A DNA stretch of 55,006 bases from Candidatus Gottesmanbacteria bacterium (GCA_023245355.1 JAHFKN010000003.1:1-55006), one strand, 5' to 3'; numbered from the stretch's first letter, positions 43,142 to 51,882 are shown. The notes: generated from the sequence alone by a model not told the origin. Made by a program: numbers and translations.

Positions 43142-44791
43142 ATGAAACGAAAAGACGTACTTCCGTTACTCATCATCGGTGTGTTCGTAACGCTCCTGTT
43201 GCGCGGCACCCTGAGAGCGGGATTTCCTGACTGGTTCGAAAACTACGGCAGTTACATGTCGCAGGTAATGTTATTGCGTGACAGTGGAGGCACCTGGTTT
43301 ACGCAGAATTGGTATTTCGGATATGAAATAGGCAGATACTACCCGCCGATGGCAATTCTTGAAACGCTGCTTATCGGTAACATAGTAGGAGACTACTCAC
43401 TTGCGTTCAATCTGCTGGCGTACGCGGCGTTTATCGGTATGGGGATAGCATTCTATGCATTCCTGCGGCGAGAATTCGAGAGCGAATGGGCGACATTGGT
43501 TGCCGTTCTGCTTTTTATAACGAGCCACAGCGTCATCACCGGCGTGCAGGGATTTTACTGGGAAGTGCCGCATCTTATCGGATTTGCACTTATTCCGGTT
43601 CTGCTCATCAACGTCCGTTCCGCACTCCAAAAGCAGTCGCTGCTCGCTTCATGTATTGCCGGTTTGGTGTTCGGGGCTATTGTGCTCCACAACATTCTGG
43701 CAGGCACGGAAGCGGTCATATTTACGGCACTCTATGTCGTGAAGATGATGCTAAGTGGTTGGAGACCGACGAAGCAGACTGTGTATCAAGTGATGCTGAT
43801 GGGTATGAGCGTTATCGCGGTTGCTGGTTGGTGGCTCGTACCGGCAATATTCCCGGAAGGTCTGGGTATATATACCAAGAATGAGAGTTTTTCTTTGCAG
43901 GGATTAGTGACGCTGTCGGGTGAAGCCGAAAAGCATGATCATTTTTACCTGCTGAGTATTCTCTCAGTGCCGGGCGTTCTGGCTATCGCAGGATTGCTGT
44001 CGTTCATCCGGAAGCCGAAAGCGGTTGATTGGTTTGCGATCCTTATCCTGGGTGTAGCGACACTCTTCGTAGTTATACCCGCGCCGCAAGGCTGGAGATA
44101 TATCGTGGACATGTCGTTGGGAATTTCCATCCTGAGCGGACGGCTTTTCGAGCGTCTGGTGCTCTCAAGCCGGAAGTATGCCAACGTCATCGCTGTAGTG
44201 ATAGGTGTCGCCGTTTTGCTTCATGCGGGCAGTGTCGCTGACCGGGTGGGCTCACGGATCCAGGTAAGTCAGACGTCGTATAAGAGCTCGATCGTGTACA
44301 TCGTCGAGAGTGCGGTCCGCGCTATGATGAAGCCCGATGATGTCGTATACATTGCGTATGCAGACGGATTCCGCGGCGGACCTATGGCGTTTAACCTGTT
44401 CTTTCCCGATGCGGCTCAAGTTGGTGGCGGATCATTCGTCGGGAACCGCAGTGAAGATGCCAAACAAATCGGAGCGTATGTAAAAAGCGGAGACATGCCG
44501 GAGTCTCTGGACAATCTGCTTAAGGATCACGGAGTAACCTATCTTGTCGTCAACCGGGTAAAACTGGAAAAGACGGATGCGTTCGATGTGCTTCTGAGGC
44601 GGTATCAGATCGTGTACGAGTATGACTATATGACCGTGTTATACACGGGATATCATGCTGCGCAGCCCGTTGTTTCGTACGAGTATGCAAATATGTGGCG
44701 CGTGGTGGGTATCATCACAAGTTTACTTGCCGTGTTGGTCATAGAATTCTATCTGATCCAACGTGATATGCACCAACTGGTACGACGCTGA
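43142..44791 (+). CDS. Large polytopic membrane protein, GT-C-like
   Basis: 549 residues with about 11-13 hydrophobic helices and a soluble C-terminal part (about 380-515) ending in one more helix and a basic tail. The first loop, after TM1, carries GFPDWFENYGSYMSQVMLL and NWYFGYEIGRYYPPMAIL, as in membrane proteins of the YfhO/oligosaccharyl-transferase-like GT-C type. It lies in a cassette with sugar-nucleotide and synthase genes, so it may glycosylate or modify the exported polymer. The donor would be a polyprenyl-linked sugar if the GT-C assignment holds. A strong Shine-Dalgarno precedes ATG 43142. Confidence 0.7.
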   Translation: MKRKDVLPLLIIGVFVTLLLRGTLRAGFPDWFENYGSYMSQVMLLRDSGGTWFTQNWYFGYEIGRYYPPMAILETLLIGNIVGDYSLAFNLLAYAAFIGMGIAFYAFLRREFESEWATLVAVLLFITSHSVITGVQGFYWEVPHLIGFALIPVLLINVRSALQKQSLLASCIAGLVFGAIVLHNILAGTEAVIFTALYVVKMMLSGWRPTKQTVYQVMLMGMSVIAVAGWWLVPAIFPEGLGIYTKNESFSLQGLVTLSGEAEKHDHFYLLSILSVPGVLAIAGLLSFIRKPKAVDWFAILILGVATLFVVIPAPQGWRYIVDMSLGISILSGRLFERLVLSSRKYANVIAVVIGVAVLLHAGSVADRVGSRIQVSQTSYKSSIVYIVESAVRAMMKPDDVVYIAYADGFRGGPMAFNLFFPDAAQVGGGSFVGNRSEDAKQIGAYVKSGDMPESLDNLLKDHGVTYLVVNRVKLEKTDAFDVLLRRYQIVYEYDYMTVLYTGYHAAQPVVSYEYANMWRVVGIITSLLAVLVIEFYLIQRDMHQLVRR

Positions 44792-44801
44792 TCGGTTTTC
44801 A

Positions 44802-44842
44802 AAATCAGGAGATTCGCTCTTTCAGGAGTTTCCTGATTTGTC
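44802..44842 (+). terminator. Probable terminator of the exopolysaccharide cassette
   Basis: AAATCAGGA (44802-44810) pairs with TCCTGATTT (44831-44839), followed by GTCTTTATT. It lies 10 bases past the stop at 44791. A smaller TCAGGA/TCCTGA hairpin is nested as an alternative. Confidence 0.6.
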
Positions 44843-44884
44843 TTTATTCGTGGTGTTATTGCCACACTTAATTCTCGTTTTACC

Positions 44885-44963
44885 GCGGTGGATGCGGTCT
44901 TTTGTTTATGTCGCCCCCTTTTTCAGGGCACCTATTCAAAAGACCACAAACTTAATCCACCGC
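44885..44963. other. Large nested inverted repeat between convergent genes
   Basis: GCGGTGGAT (44885-44893) pairs with ATCCACCGC (44955-44963), and inside it GGTCTTTTG (44896-44904) pairs with CAAAAGACC (44937-44945). Both stems are perfect 9-mers. The centre carries GCCC/GGGC. A further imperfect hairpin (GCATTCCT/AGGAATGC, 44962-45005) adjoins it. No coding sequence is seen in 44792-45063. Confidence 0.6.
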
Positions 44964-45015
44964 ATTCCTGAGTCGTGTATGAAGTATACGCGCCTGAGGA
45001 ATGCGTACAGACCAC

Positions 45016-45040
45016 TAAAAATCTCCCTCGCGGGAGATTC
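45016..45040 (-). terminator. Terminator of the rplJ-rplL operon
   Basis: AATCTCCC (45020-45027) pairs with GGGAGATT (45032-45039) over a 4-nt loop. On the minus strand the stem ends in a TTTTT run. It lies 24 bases past the rplL stop. Confidence 0.85.
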
Positions 45041-45063
45041 TTAGTGTTTATATTTGTATCCTC

Positions 45064-45450
45064 TTACTTAAGTTCGACTTTTGCACCAGCTGCTTCAAGC
45101 TTTTTCTTCGCTTCTTCTGCTGCTGATTTTGCGACTCCCGTTACCACTTCTTTCGGAGCGGACTCAACGAGTGTCTTTGCTTCCTGAAGACCCAAGGTCG
45201 GAACGAGTTCACGGACTGCTTTGATTACTCCGATCTTGTTGGCTCCTGCTTCTGTCAAAACGACATTGAATACGGTTTGTTCTTCTTTCGGTTCACCTGC
45301 ATCAGCTGATGCGGCGGCTGCTCCTGCGACTGCCACTGGAGCGGCGGTGACACCAAATTTCTCTTCAAGTGCTTTAACGAGATCAGAAAGTTCCAATACG
45401 GTCATCTCTTCTACTGCTGCTAAAATTTCATCTTTTGATAGTTTTGCCAT
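45064..45450 (-). CDS. rplL: 50S ribosomal protein L7/L12
   Basis: The stalk protein that recruits translation factors. 128 residues: [34 protein letters not shown], an Ala-rich hinge, and the C-terminal domain [28 protein letters not shown]...[17 protein letters not shown] 45450 follows an AAGGAGGTGA site; an upstream in-frame start is not needed. It lies 19 bases after rplJ in the same operon. Confidence 0.98.
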   Translation of the reverse strand: MAKLSKDEILAAVEEMTVLELSDLVKALEEKFGVTAAPVAVAGAAAASADAGEPKEEQTVFNVVLTEAGANKIGVIKAVRELVPTLGLQEAKTLVESAPKEVVTGVAKSAAEEAKKKLEAAGAKVELK

Positions 45451-45469
45451 AGTTATAGTGTCACCTCCT

Positions 45470-45982
45470 TTACGATTTTTTTCCTTTGACGGCGTCAAGC
45501 GCCCATACAAGTTTATTCATGTTCCACTGTAATGCATAATGAAGTCCCTGAATCGGGGCATTGAGCTGGCGGACAAGTTTGCCAAGCAATGCCTCACGGG
45601 ACGGCAGGGTAGCCAGCCTCGAAACATCCGCGTCTGTCATAAACGTGGAACCCATTAGCCCTGCTTTGGTTTTACCCATGCCTGCGGCTTTAAAAAACTT
45701 GAGAAGTTCTTTGAGCGGAGCGACTTCGTCCTCATAGGCAAAAAGCACTGCCGTTTCGTTGTTTAAGGTTTCTTTGAGAGACTCTGCCCGGTCACCGAGT
45801 GCGCGAAGGACCAGCCTGTTTTTGGCGATCATAAATTCACCGTTTGTTTTTTTGAGATTGCGGCGCAGTTCTTCCAGCTGTTTATGCTTCAGTCCGCGGT
45901 AGTCGGCAAGTACCATGACTTTGGCGCGGCCCACCTTTTCCGTGAGTGTCGTGACTGAATCTATTTTGCGTTGTGTTGCCAT
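45470..45982 (-). CDS. rplJ: 50S ribosomal protein L10
   Basis: Anchors the L7/L12 stalk to the ribosome. 170 residues: [38 protein letters not shown], and a C-terminal helix that binds L7/L12. The AGGAGG site lies six bases before ATG 45982. It is preceded by an L10-type leader with an attenuator-like hairpin, consistent with feedback control by L10-L12. Confidence 0.98.
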   Translation of the reverse strand: MATQRKIDSVTTLTEKVGRAKVMVLADYRGLKHKQLEELRRNLKKTNGEFMIAKNRLVLRALGDRAESLKETLNNETAVLFAYEDEVAPLKELLKFFKAAGMGKTKAGLMGSTFMTDADVSRLATLPSREALLGKLVRQLNAPIQGLHYALQWNMNKLVWALDAVKGKKS

Positions 45983-46009
45983 AATACCTCCTAATTTGTT
46001 CGCTAATTG

Positions 46010-46036
46010 CCAAATAAAACCCCGCCTAAAGCGGGG
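46010..46036 (-). terminator. Attenuator-like terminator hairpin before rplJ
   Basis: CCCCGC (46020-46025) pairs with GCGGGG (46031-46036); on the minus strand TTTTATTT follows. It lies within the leader, 28 bases before the rplJ start, so it may cut transcription off short of the gene. Confidence 0.75.
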
Positions 46037-46121
46037 AATATGGGGCGGAAAGCCGCCTCAACTATATTCCTTCGGTAGGGCTTCTGTCCGATCTTGTCGG
46101 ACTGCCTACTGTCTTTAGGAT
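46037..46121 (-). promoter_or_regulatory. Ribosomal L10 leader
   Basis: On the minus strand AAGACAGTAGGC is followed by a GTCCGA/TCGGAC hairpin (46086-46091 with 46097-46102) and closed by CCCTACCGAAGG (46069-46080). This is the arrangement of known bacterial L10 leaders, where L10-L12 binds. A GGCGG/CCGCC hairpin (46044-46057) and the attenuator follow. Confidence 0.75.
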
Positions 46122-46127
46122 ATGAGT

Positions 46128-46155
46128 ATTATATCAGATAGTTTTGTATTTACAA
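46128..46155 (-). promoter_or_regulatory. Promoter of the rplJ-rplL operon
   Basis: On the minus strand TTGTAA (46155-46150), a 16-bp spacer and TATAAT (46133-46128). The leader to ATG 45982 is about 140 nt. Confidence 0.65.
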
Positions 46156-46162
46156 CCTAGCA

Positions 46163-46414
46163 TTACTCCGATTCGGTCCGCGATCGGGATTCACGCTCAG
46201 ACCTTCTTTTTCGTGCCCGCTCTTCGGCTTGCTCGTTGGCCAGTTGTAATTTGGATTCACGGTCTCTTTTTTCTCTTTGCCGGAGTTTTATCTGTTCTAT
46301 CAGATCGCTAAGACTCGGTAATCTGTGAGCGGCGGCTGCATCAGATTCTTCCAGTTCCCGCATCTTATCGAGTGTCTCCTGCGGGATGATTGGACGGGAT
46401 TTACGTAAAGGCAT
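46163..46414 (-). CDS. Charged coiled-coil hypothetical protein, 83 residues
   Basis: Residues 12-83 are almost all Arg, Glu, Lys, Gln and Ala (LIEQIKLRQREKRDRESKLQ...EERARKRRSERESR), a likely long helix or coiled coil. It lies between rplA and the rplJ operon. No family recognised; Arg/Glu bias alone can produce such frames, so it is only moderately sure. Confidence 0.45.
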   Translation of the reverse strand: MPLRKSRPIIPQETLDKMRELEESDAAAAHRLPSLSDLIEQIKLRQREKRDRESKLQLANEQAEERARKRRSERESRSRTESE

Positions 46415-46454
46415 ATAGGGGATTATTGATATTTATAATACTATCCTGCATTGT

Positions 46455-46877
46455 CTACTCCGTCCACATGGTAATACCGCCTGATAAATCATCGGTAAAC
46501 AACGTCACTGCATTGTCCCTTCCGCGTTCGATATGGTGAAACGACGGTTCTCCCTGTTTGAAATACATGCCTTCATGTGCGCCGGATCCGGTATGGTCTT
46601 TTCTTCTGGGGCGGAATGCCCGGACTTCAGGAAATACCAATGTTCCATTCACTTCTACGCTTGCCGTGGCTCCGCTTGGAACGACGACGACGCCGTTTGC
46701 AACCTGTGTTCCTTCTATCCAGGGGGTAAGGCATCGTCTGCGGCCGATAAGGGTAGTGACCCCGTCGGCGCTTGCTTCATCTTTTTGGATGCTCAGATGG
46801 GTGTATCCGCGGCCGGATTCGAGTTCTTTTACACGGATAGAGGTGCCTGCAGCTGGTGCTATAAACACGCGTCCCAT
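46455..46877 (-). CDS. Hypothetical protein, 140 residues
   Basis: A beta-rich protein: MGRVFIAPAAGTSIRVKELESG, TQVANGVVVVPSGATASVEVNG and EPSFHHIERGRDNAVTLFTDD. It starts ten bases after the rplA stop on the same strand, so it may be co-transcribed with rplK-rplA. No family recognised. Confidence 0.55.
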   Translation of the reverse strand: MGRVFIAPAAGTSIRVKELESGRGYTHLSIQKDEASADGVTTLIGRRRCLTPWIEGTQVANGVVVVPSGATASVEVNGTLVFPEVRAFRPRRKDHTGSGAHEGMYFKQGEPSFHHIERGRDNAVTLFTDDLSGGITMWTE

Positions 46878-46887
46878 ATGGAGTAGT

Positions 46888-47748
46888 TTACAGGGAGACT
46901 TTGACTCCCGGGCCCATGGTAGAAGACAGAGAGACCCTGGCGACTTTGTTGCCGATTGCAGTAAGGACTGCCGTGATGTTATCCGCGATGTCTTTGTCGT
47001 TGAAACTTACTTTTCCGATCGGCATATGGATAATCGGGTTACCCGGTTCTGTTTTGATGTTTACCTGACCGCTGGAAAGTTCTTTCGCGCGTTTTTCCGG
47101 ATCCGGACTCACAGTACCGGTTTTGGGATTCGGCATAAGCCCTTTGGGGCCCAATATGCGTGCGACTTTGGCCAGTTTACTCATCATTTGCGGGTGGGCG
47201 ACTAATACATCAAAATTGATTTTCCCGGCTTCGACTTCTGCCAATATTTTGTCGTCTGCGATAGCGACTCTGACTTCTTTCCCTGTTCCGTGCGGAAGGG
47301 AAACGCTGGTACGGTAATCCTTTTTCTCACCCAGTGAGAGGGGATTTAAGTTGATATGCAGTTCTACCGTACCGTCAAATTTGGTGAGACTGGTTTGTTT
47401 GACCAGGCTGATTGCATCTTTTAGGGGATACAGCTTCGTTTTGTCGACCATGCCTATGACTTCCTGATAGCGCTTAGACCGGACTTTCACTTTTACTTTT
47501 TTCTTTTTTTCCGCTTTCTTTTTGCTTTCTGCGGGTGTTTCTCCGCTTTCGACTTCATCGATGAGTTTTTTAAATTCCGGTTTGATGTCGGTTCCTTCCA
47601 TAGCAACCGTGCGTTCGCCGCCTTTGAGTCCTACGCCCTCAACTTTGGCCTTTTTGGAGGCTTTGGTTTGGCGCCGTGCTTCGGCTTTGCGTTTTGCTTC
47701 GTGTTCTGCTGCCTCGTCTCCGAGGGTGACTGCGCGTATTTTTCCCAT
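46888..47748 (-). CDS. rplA: 50S ribosomal protein L1 with N-terminal extension
   Basis: A 23S rRNA-binding protein of the L1 stalk and translational repressor of its own operon in many bacteria. 286 residues against the usual 225-235. The L1 fold begins near residue 90 (RSKRYQEVIGMVDKTKLYPLKDAISLVKQ) and is complete: VELHINLN, GKEVRVAI, ILGPKGLMPNPKTGTV. The first 85 residues are an extra Lys/Glu/Ala-rich region (EAKRKAEARRQTKASKKAK, KKKAEKKKKVKVKV). It starts four bases after rplK. Confidence 0.96.
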   Translation of the reverse strand: MGKIRAVTLGDEAAEHEAKRKAEARRQTKASKKAKVEGVGLKGGERTVAMEGTDIKPEFKKLIDEVESGETPAESKKKAEKKKKVKVKVRSKRYQEVIGMVDKTKLYPLKDAISLVKQTSLTKFDGTVELHINLNPLSLGEKKDYRTSVSLPHGTGKEVRVAIADDKILAEVEAGKINFDVLVAHPQMMSKLAKVARILGPKGLMPNPKTGTVSPDPEKRAKELSSGQVNIKTEPGNPIIHMPIGKVSFNDKDIADNITAVLTAIGNKVARVSLSSTMGPGVKVSL

Positions 47749-47752
47749 AGTA

Positions 47753-48178
47753 TTACTCCACGTCGATGCCCATGCTCCGGGCTGTGCCGGCTACGACTTT
47801 CATCGCCTGGGAAACATCATCGGTATTTAAATCTGCCAGTTTGTCTTTGGCGATCTGCTCAACTTGAGCTTTTGTCAGTTTTCCTGCTGACTCCCTGCCT
47901 GCCTTGCCGCCGCCTTTGTCTATGCCGAGTGCTTTTTTGATCATTGCGGCAACAGGAGGCAATTTTGTGACAAAGGTAAACGTCCGGTCCTCATAGACCG
48001 TGATAACTGCCGGTATGGTTTGGCCTTCCAGCTTTGCGGTCCGTTCGTTATACGCTTTGACGAACTCCATAATGGCAAGTCCGTGCTGACCCAACGCGGG
48101 TCCTACTGGCGGAGCTGCCGTGGCTTTGCCTGCGGGCAAGTTAAGTTTTAAGAGTGTTTTGACTTTTTTGGCTGCCAT
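47753..48178 (-). CDS. rplK: 50S ribosomal protein L11
   Basis: Part of the GTPase-associated centre. 141 residues, the normal length: [52 protein letters not shown], and the C-terminal rRNA-binding half with [31 protein letters not shown]. It is first in an rplK-rplA operon with its own promoter and a hairpin-rich leader. No Shine-Dalgarno is obvious immediately before ATG 48178. Confidence 0.98.
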   Translation of the reverse strand: MAAKKVKTLLKLNLPAGKATAAPPVGPALGQHGLAIMEFVKAYNERTAKLEGQTIPAVITVYEDRTFTFVTKLPPVAAMIKKALGIDKGGGKAGRESAGKLTKAQVEQIAKDKLADLNTDDVSQAMKVVAGTARSMGIDVE

Positions 48179-48223
48179 AGATTCGGGGAACGGGTTACGA
48201 AGAAAAGAAGATTCTTTTTGTCC

Positions 48224-48261
48224 GAAACCGTTCCGGTTTCTCCCTCACGCGACGCGCGAGG
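48224..48261 (-). promoter_or_regulatory. Two-hairpin leader of rplK-rplA
   Basis: GAAACCG/CGGTTTC (48224-48230 with 48234-48240) and CCTCACGC/GCGCGAGG (48243-48250 with 48254-48261). The second stem has one non-Watson-Crick pair, which is G-U on the minus-strand RNA. Both lie between the promoter and the gene, where L1 could bind its own message. Confidence 0.5.
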
Positions 48262-48269
48262 TACCTGAA

Positions 48270-48298
48270 ACTATACCATAACGGTATTGTTTGGGCAA
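48270..48298 (-). promoter_or_regulatory. Promoter of rplK-rplA
   Basis: On the minus strand TTGCCC (48298-48293), a 17-bp spacer and TATAGT (48275-48270). The leader is about 85 nt. Confidence 0.6.
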
Positions 48299-48307
48299 GG
48301 GGAGTAT

Positions 48308-48940
48308 TTACTGCCCTGCGCAGAACAGCGACATGCAGGCGTTTTTCATCTCTTGGTTAGGGAAATTGCAGCCTGAAGGGCAGGTTTTTTTCCCTTTATT
48401 AAACTGATTGCAGACAAGCGTGCAGAGCGGCCCGTATGAACCCGGTACATCCTTGCACTTGTTGCTGCAGTTAAATTCCCTTGGTGTTTCCGTCGGCTCC
48501 GGTGTGACGGAAGTTCCGGGCGTTGTCCCGGCGGTGGGTTCCGGAGTTCCTCCCCCGGCACTCACCCATTGATTGCACTGTTTCCGGCATACCTCCTGAG
48601 AACTCCAGTCGTGTTCTGCTCCTGTCGTGGGATTTGTGTTCGTACCTCCCGCCGCTTTTACATTTTGGGTACAAAACTGCGCGCACGTCATGGTTTTTGC
48701 TATGACGGCGGGGCAGTCCAAGGCACATGCGGCTTTATCCTTAATAAAAGTCGCAGCTCTTCCCGTTGTGTTGCAGGCGGACGTACATTGCTGTAATCCG
48801 CTATAGGAAGCTCTGCTTCTGTTTTCTGTTTTGATTCTTCCGAACATCGCCGCAGCCAGAATGACGACAAATGCGATTACCAAGGGGACAATAAGAACCA
48901 TGGGGGAAGATTGCTTTCTTTTTGCCTGATATTTTTTCAT
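48308..48940 (-). CDS. Membrane-anchored Cys-rich surface protein
   Basis: 210 residues. Basic start (KKYQAKRKQ), TM helix (about 13-34), then ENRSRASYS and an ectodomain with about 16 Cys in pairs (CTSAC, CALDC, CAQFC, CRKQC, CSNKC). A Pro/Thr linker with EPTAGTTPGTSVTPEPTETP divides it in two. The layout matches the protein at 3004-3480. It is probably disulfide-stabilised and exposed. An AGGAGT site lies seven bases before ATG 48940. Confidence 0.75.
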   Translation of the reverse strand: MKKYQAKRKQSSPMVLIVPLVIAFVVILAAAMFGRIKTENRSRASYSGLQQCTSACNTTGRAATFIKDKAACALDCPAVIAKTMTCAQFCTQNVKAAGGTNTNPTTGAEHDWSSQEVCRKQCNQWVSAGGGTPEPTAGTTPGTSVTPEPTETPREFNCSNKCKDVPGSYGPLCTLVCNQFNKGKKTCPSGCNFPNQEMKNACMSLFCAGQ

Positions 48941-48960
48941 AAATAACTCCTCTATCTAGT

Positions 48961-48989
48961 AGATTGAAACATTTATAAAATCTTGTCAA
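48961..48989 (-). promoter_or_regulatory. Promoter of the Cys-rich gene at 48308-48940
   Basis: On the minus strand TTGACA (48989-48984), a 17-bp spacer and CAATCT (48966-48961). The -10 is weak. Confidence 0.45.
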
Positions 48990-49050
48990 GGTGTGGTACG
49001 ACGGTCGGCGGATAAATAGCCTCTTGATTTACAGGCTGGAATTCGCGATT

Positions 49051-50232
49051 ATGAAAGCAATGGCTAAATCGAAGAAACCGAGCGGAAAGTCCGCAGTAAA
49101 CAGGCACGTTTCAAAACGGGCTCCTTACGGATTATGGCGTCTCGCCGACCCGAAGATGATCGTTTTGCTGCTGTTATTGCTTACCGGCATTATCATAACC
49201 GTTATAGCTTCCGTGCAGTCGACCAGGCCGGTGAATTTCGCATCATGTAATGACAGCGGATGTGCCAATATCAAAAACGGCAGCTATTGGATGATTACGG
49301 AATGTAACCCCAATCCTCCTGATCCTGACGGGGATCAGCAGTTGTGTATGACGAAAGGGCGTGTAGGATCCTGTGGCGGTAAGCCCTATTGCTGTCCGAA
49401 TTCAGGAGCCCAGTGGACGACCAATATGAGCGCCTGTGCGACGCCCACGCCGACCAAAACGCCGTCGCCTACGAGAACGCCTACTCCGACCCGGACACCG
49501 ACGCCTACGAGAACACCGACGCCGCAGCCGACGAACACCCCGCAGCCGACCGCGACTCCCAGGGCAACATCCACCCCGCGTCCGACATCTACCGGCAGAC
49601 CGACCGCAACCCCCAGGGCAACATCCACACTCCGCCCTACCATAACGCCGACGCCGACCAAAACGCCGGAGTTAGCTGATGCATGCGGCAAATCCTGCGT
49701 GACAGATACGGATTGCCAGCTCGGATTAACGTGTACCACGATATTTGCGACACTCAGAGCCTGTCGGAACAGATTGTGTACCGATAAGCCGGGGTGTTTG
49801 TGCGACGACAGCAACGGATCGTTCTTTTACGCAACGCCGACGCCCGGTCCCGGAGGGTTAGCGATGCGCAGTCTGCCGCTTACGGTCGGCGGATTCACCG
49901 ATAAAAAAGGTCAAACCGGTGATACGCCCTCAATCAGCGGTATATCCGAGCCTGATGCCAAAATTACGATTACGGTGTATCCCGACGGCGTGGGTGGCGA
50001 AGTGTACGCGGACAAAACCGGCAAATGGACGTATAAATTTACCAAAAAACTTACACCCGGGGCCAAAAGCGTCCTTGTCGTTGCTACCAAGCCGGATGGT
50101 CAGGCGCAAATCAACAAAACATTTACGGTGGTCGGCGGGGGAGGCGGCAATCCGTTCGGCATCATCCTGCTTATCATGATTCTGGCTGCCGTCGGTTTCG
50201 GCGTGTACGTGTACGTCAAATCCAACCAATAG
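49051..50232 (+). CDS. Surface protein with N- and C-terminal TM helices, Pro/Thr repeats and Ig-like domain
   Basis: 393 residues. A basic N-terminus and TM helix (about 36-53), a Cys-containing segment, then about 70 residues of [14 protein letters not shown]-type repeats. A second Cys-rich module ([17 protein letters not shown]...CLCDD) follows, then a bacterial Ig-like beta domain (about 300-365, [20 protein letters not shown]...KWTYKF...LVVATKPDG) and a last TM helix with a short tail. The two helices could place the whole ectodomain as a loop outside the cell. It is divergent from the Cys-rich gene at 48940. Confidence 0.75.
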   Translation: MKAMAKSKKPSGKSAVNRHVSKRAPYGLWRLADPKMIVLLLLLLTGIIITVIASVQSTRPVNFASCNDSGCANIKNGSYWMITECNPNPPDPDGDQQLCMTKGRVGSCGGKPYCCPNSGAQWTTNMSACATPTPTKTPSPTRTPTPTRTPTPTRTPTPQPTNTPQPTATPRATSTPRPTSTGRPTATPRATSTLRPTITPTPTKTPELADACGKSCVTDTDCQLGLTCTTIFATLRACRNRLCTDKPGCLCDDSNGSFFYATPTPGPGGLAMRSLPLTVGGFTDKKGQTGDTPSISGISEPDAKITITVYPDGVGGEVYADKTGKWTYKFTKKLTPGAKSVLVVATKPDGQAQINKTFTVVGGGGGNPFGIILLIMILAAVGFGVYVYVKSNQ

Positions 50233-50288
50233 GCATTCCGCCCCGTTATTTTTTGGGTTGCTTCATGGGCGTATAATACATATTCTGT

Positions 50289-50627
50289 ATGACTTCCAAA
50301 TCAGCGCGACGCCTGAGAAACGGTTCTATGCACGGAGCAGAGTTAGGATCCTTTGTGTGTGCGGCCGGCAAAGAACGGGTCGTGCATGTCGTGAGTATGC
50401 ACGCACTCATCCTCGCAAGCGGCTCGCTATTGATTGCTGATGAGGATGAACGCGATACACGGGCCATGCAGACCATTAATTTCCAAAAGCCTGAGGATTT
50501 ACCGGGGAAACGCGTGTTCCGACGCTGCAGGGATTGCAGCCTGCCGTTTTGGCAAACGTGTACGCTTCCGCGGCGTTCCGGATCAGAGGAGCCGCTGACA
50601 GATTTGGCTGAATCCGTGCTGGGATAA
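50289..50627 (+). CDS. Hypothetical protein, 112 residues
   Basis: A mixed protein with VVHVVSMHALILASGSLLIADEDERD and a C-terminal CRDCSLPFWQTC that may bind a metal. TATAAT (50272-50277) ends 11 bases before ATG 50289. It ends six bases before the convergent MFS-like gene. No family recognised. Confidence 0.5.
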   Translation: MTSKSARRLRNGSMHGAELGSFVCAAGKERVVHVVSMHALILASGSLLIADEDERDTRAMQTINFQKPEDLPGKRVFRRCRDCSLPFWQTCTLPRRSGSEEPLTDLAESVLG

Positions 50628-50633
50628 CAAGTA

Positions 50634-51866
50634 TCAGTGCGTCTTTTTTTCCACAGCAGGAAGGGTAAATATAAGGGCGATGACGCCGCTTGCTGCAGCG
50701 ACAACCCGAAGCGCAAGTGTCTGGTCTATGAGGGTTATCCCGAGAAAAATGCCGTACATGCCTACCCGGCCTATATTCACAAACCATTCCCGGTCAATAA
50801 TAATCCGGTAATGTGACACGTGTGACCGGCGTGCTTCGTCGTCCATCATATCCATGATTTTGGGTTCATTTGCCGTCCAGATGAGATTATCTGCCAGGTT
50901 GGCAATGACGATATACCAGAGTACCGACAATGGTCCGATGCCCCATAGAAGCGGTGTACCTGAGAGTATAAATGTGCCGAGGAGAGCGATAAATACCGGG
51001 TAAAATTTTTGTTGGCGGTATTTTCTTCCGAACATATAGGTAATGAGCGCCGTAATCGCGGCCATACTGCTGCTTATGGATCCTAATATCGCTTCGTTAC
51101 CGAGTGTTTGGAGGACGAGAACGGTCGGCAGCACATATAACGGCACGTCTGCACATCCCAACGCGACGGAAAGAAAGCGCGCGCGGCGCCACTCCTTTGA
51201 AAACGGCGCAGTGTCACGGTCTGTGAGTGCGGGTTGTTCAATCGTCACCCCGCGTATGATAAGTCCGGCGGCCGTCAACATGACAAATGCGCAGCCGACC
51301 AGCAGTTCATACGCAACCTGCGCGGAAGGCAGCAGGCGGGAAGACACCGTCGCGACAATAACCCAGCCGGCTATGACCGGTATGATGACTGACGCGATGG
51401 TCGAAAGCGTAAACTGTAAACCGGTAAAATAGCTGCGTGTTTCGCTTGTGGTGTGCCGCAGTGTAAGAAAATTTCTGTTTGCCCAATATATTCCGTTTGC
51501 CAGTCCGTACAGGATTCCGTAAAAAAAATATGCCTCCGGCGTGCTTGATTTATAAAACACAACCATGAGCGAGCTTAGTCCCGTCATGACGACGCTTGCG
51601 GCATATAATTTTTTCAGGCGTATATGCCGGAGCAGCCATTTATTTGCGATAAACACCGGGGGAAGCACGATGAAATTCCCGATGTAGTAGATGATCAAGA
51701 GCGTCAGATTTTTGTTCGTCTGCCAGATATAGGCGGACGTAAAGAGTGAGATAAGGGGATACGCGGCGCTGCGTAAAAAATAAGAAACGGAAAGCGATTT
51801 TGCCGTATCCGGCATTGAGCGGAAGTGGTTGATTTCGCGATACCAGCGGGCAATGATCGCGTTCAT
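50634..51866 (-). CDS. MFS-like transporter
   Basis: About 410 residues with 11-12 hydrophobic helices, the usual size of major facilitator proteins. It has YFFYGILYGLANGIYWANRNFLTLRHT in the place of the first cytoplasmic loop, a central cytoplasmic loop (EQPALTDRDTAPFSKEWRRARF), and symmetrical halves. The substrate is unknown. ATG 51866 is preferred over upstream in-frame starts that would run into nusG. It lies 16 bases after nusG and probably shares its transcript. Confidence 0.75.
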   Translation of the reverse strand: MNAIIARWYREINHFRSMPDTAKSLSVSYFLRSAAYPLISLFTSAYIWQTNKNLTLLIIYYIGNFIVLPPVFIANKWLLRHIRLKKLYAASVVMTGLSSLMVVFYKSSTPEAYFFYGILYGLANGIYWANRNFLTLRHTTSETRSYFTGLQFTLSTIASVIIPVIAGWVIVATVSSRLLPSAQVAYELLVGCAFVMLTAAGLIIRGVTIEQPALTDRDTAPFSKEWRRARFLSVALGCADVPLYVLPTVLVLQTLGNEAILGSISSSMAAITALITYMFGRKYRQQKFYPVFIALLGTFILSGTPLLWGIGPLSVLWYIVIANLADNLIWTANEPKIMDMMDDEARRSHVSHYRIIIDREWFVNIGRVGMYGIFLGITLIDQTLALRVVAAASGVIALIFTLPAVEKKTH

Positions 51867-51882
51867 GATGCTTTGCCGCCCT

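Noticed and set aside
46558-47205. 215-residue plus-strand frame antisense to rplA and its neighbour
   Set aside because: It covers conserved ribosomal protein coding sequence and has no family features of its own.
49386-49814. Minus-strand frame rich in Val and Gly across the surface protein at 49051
   Set aside because: It is the antisense of the Pro/Thr repeat, which stays open by composition.
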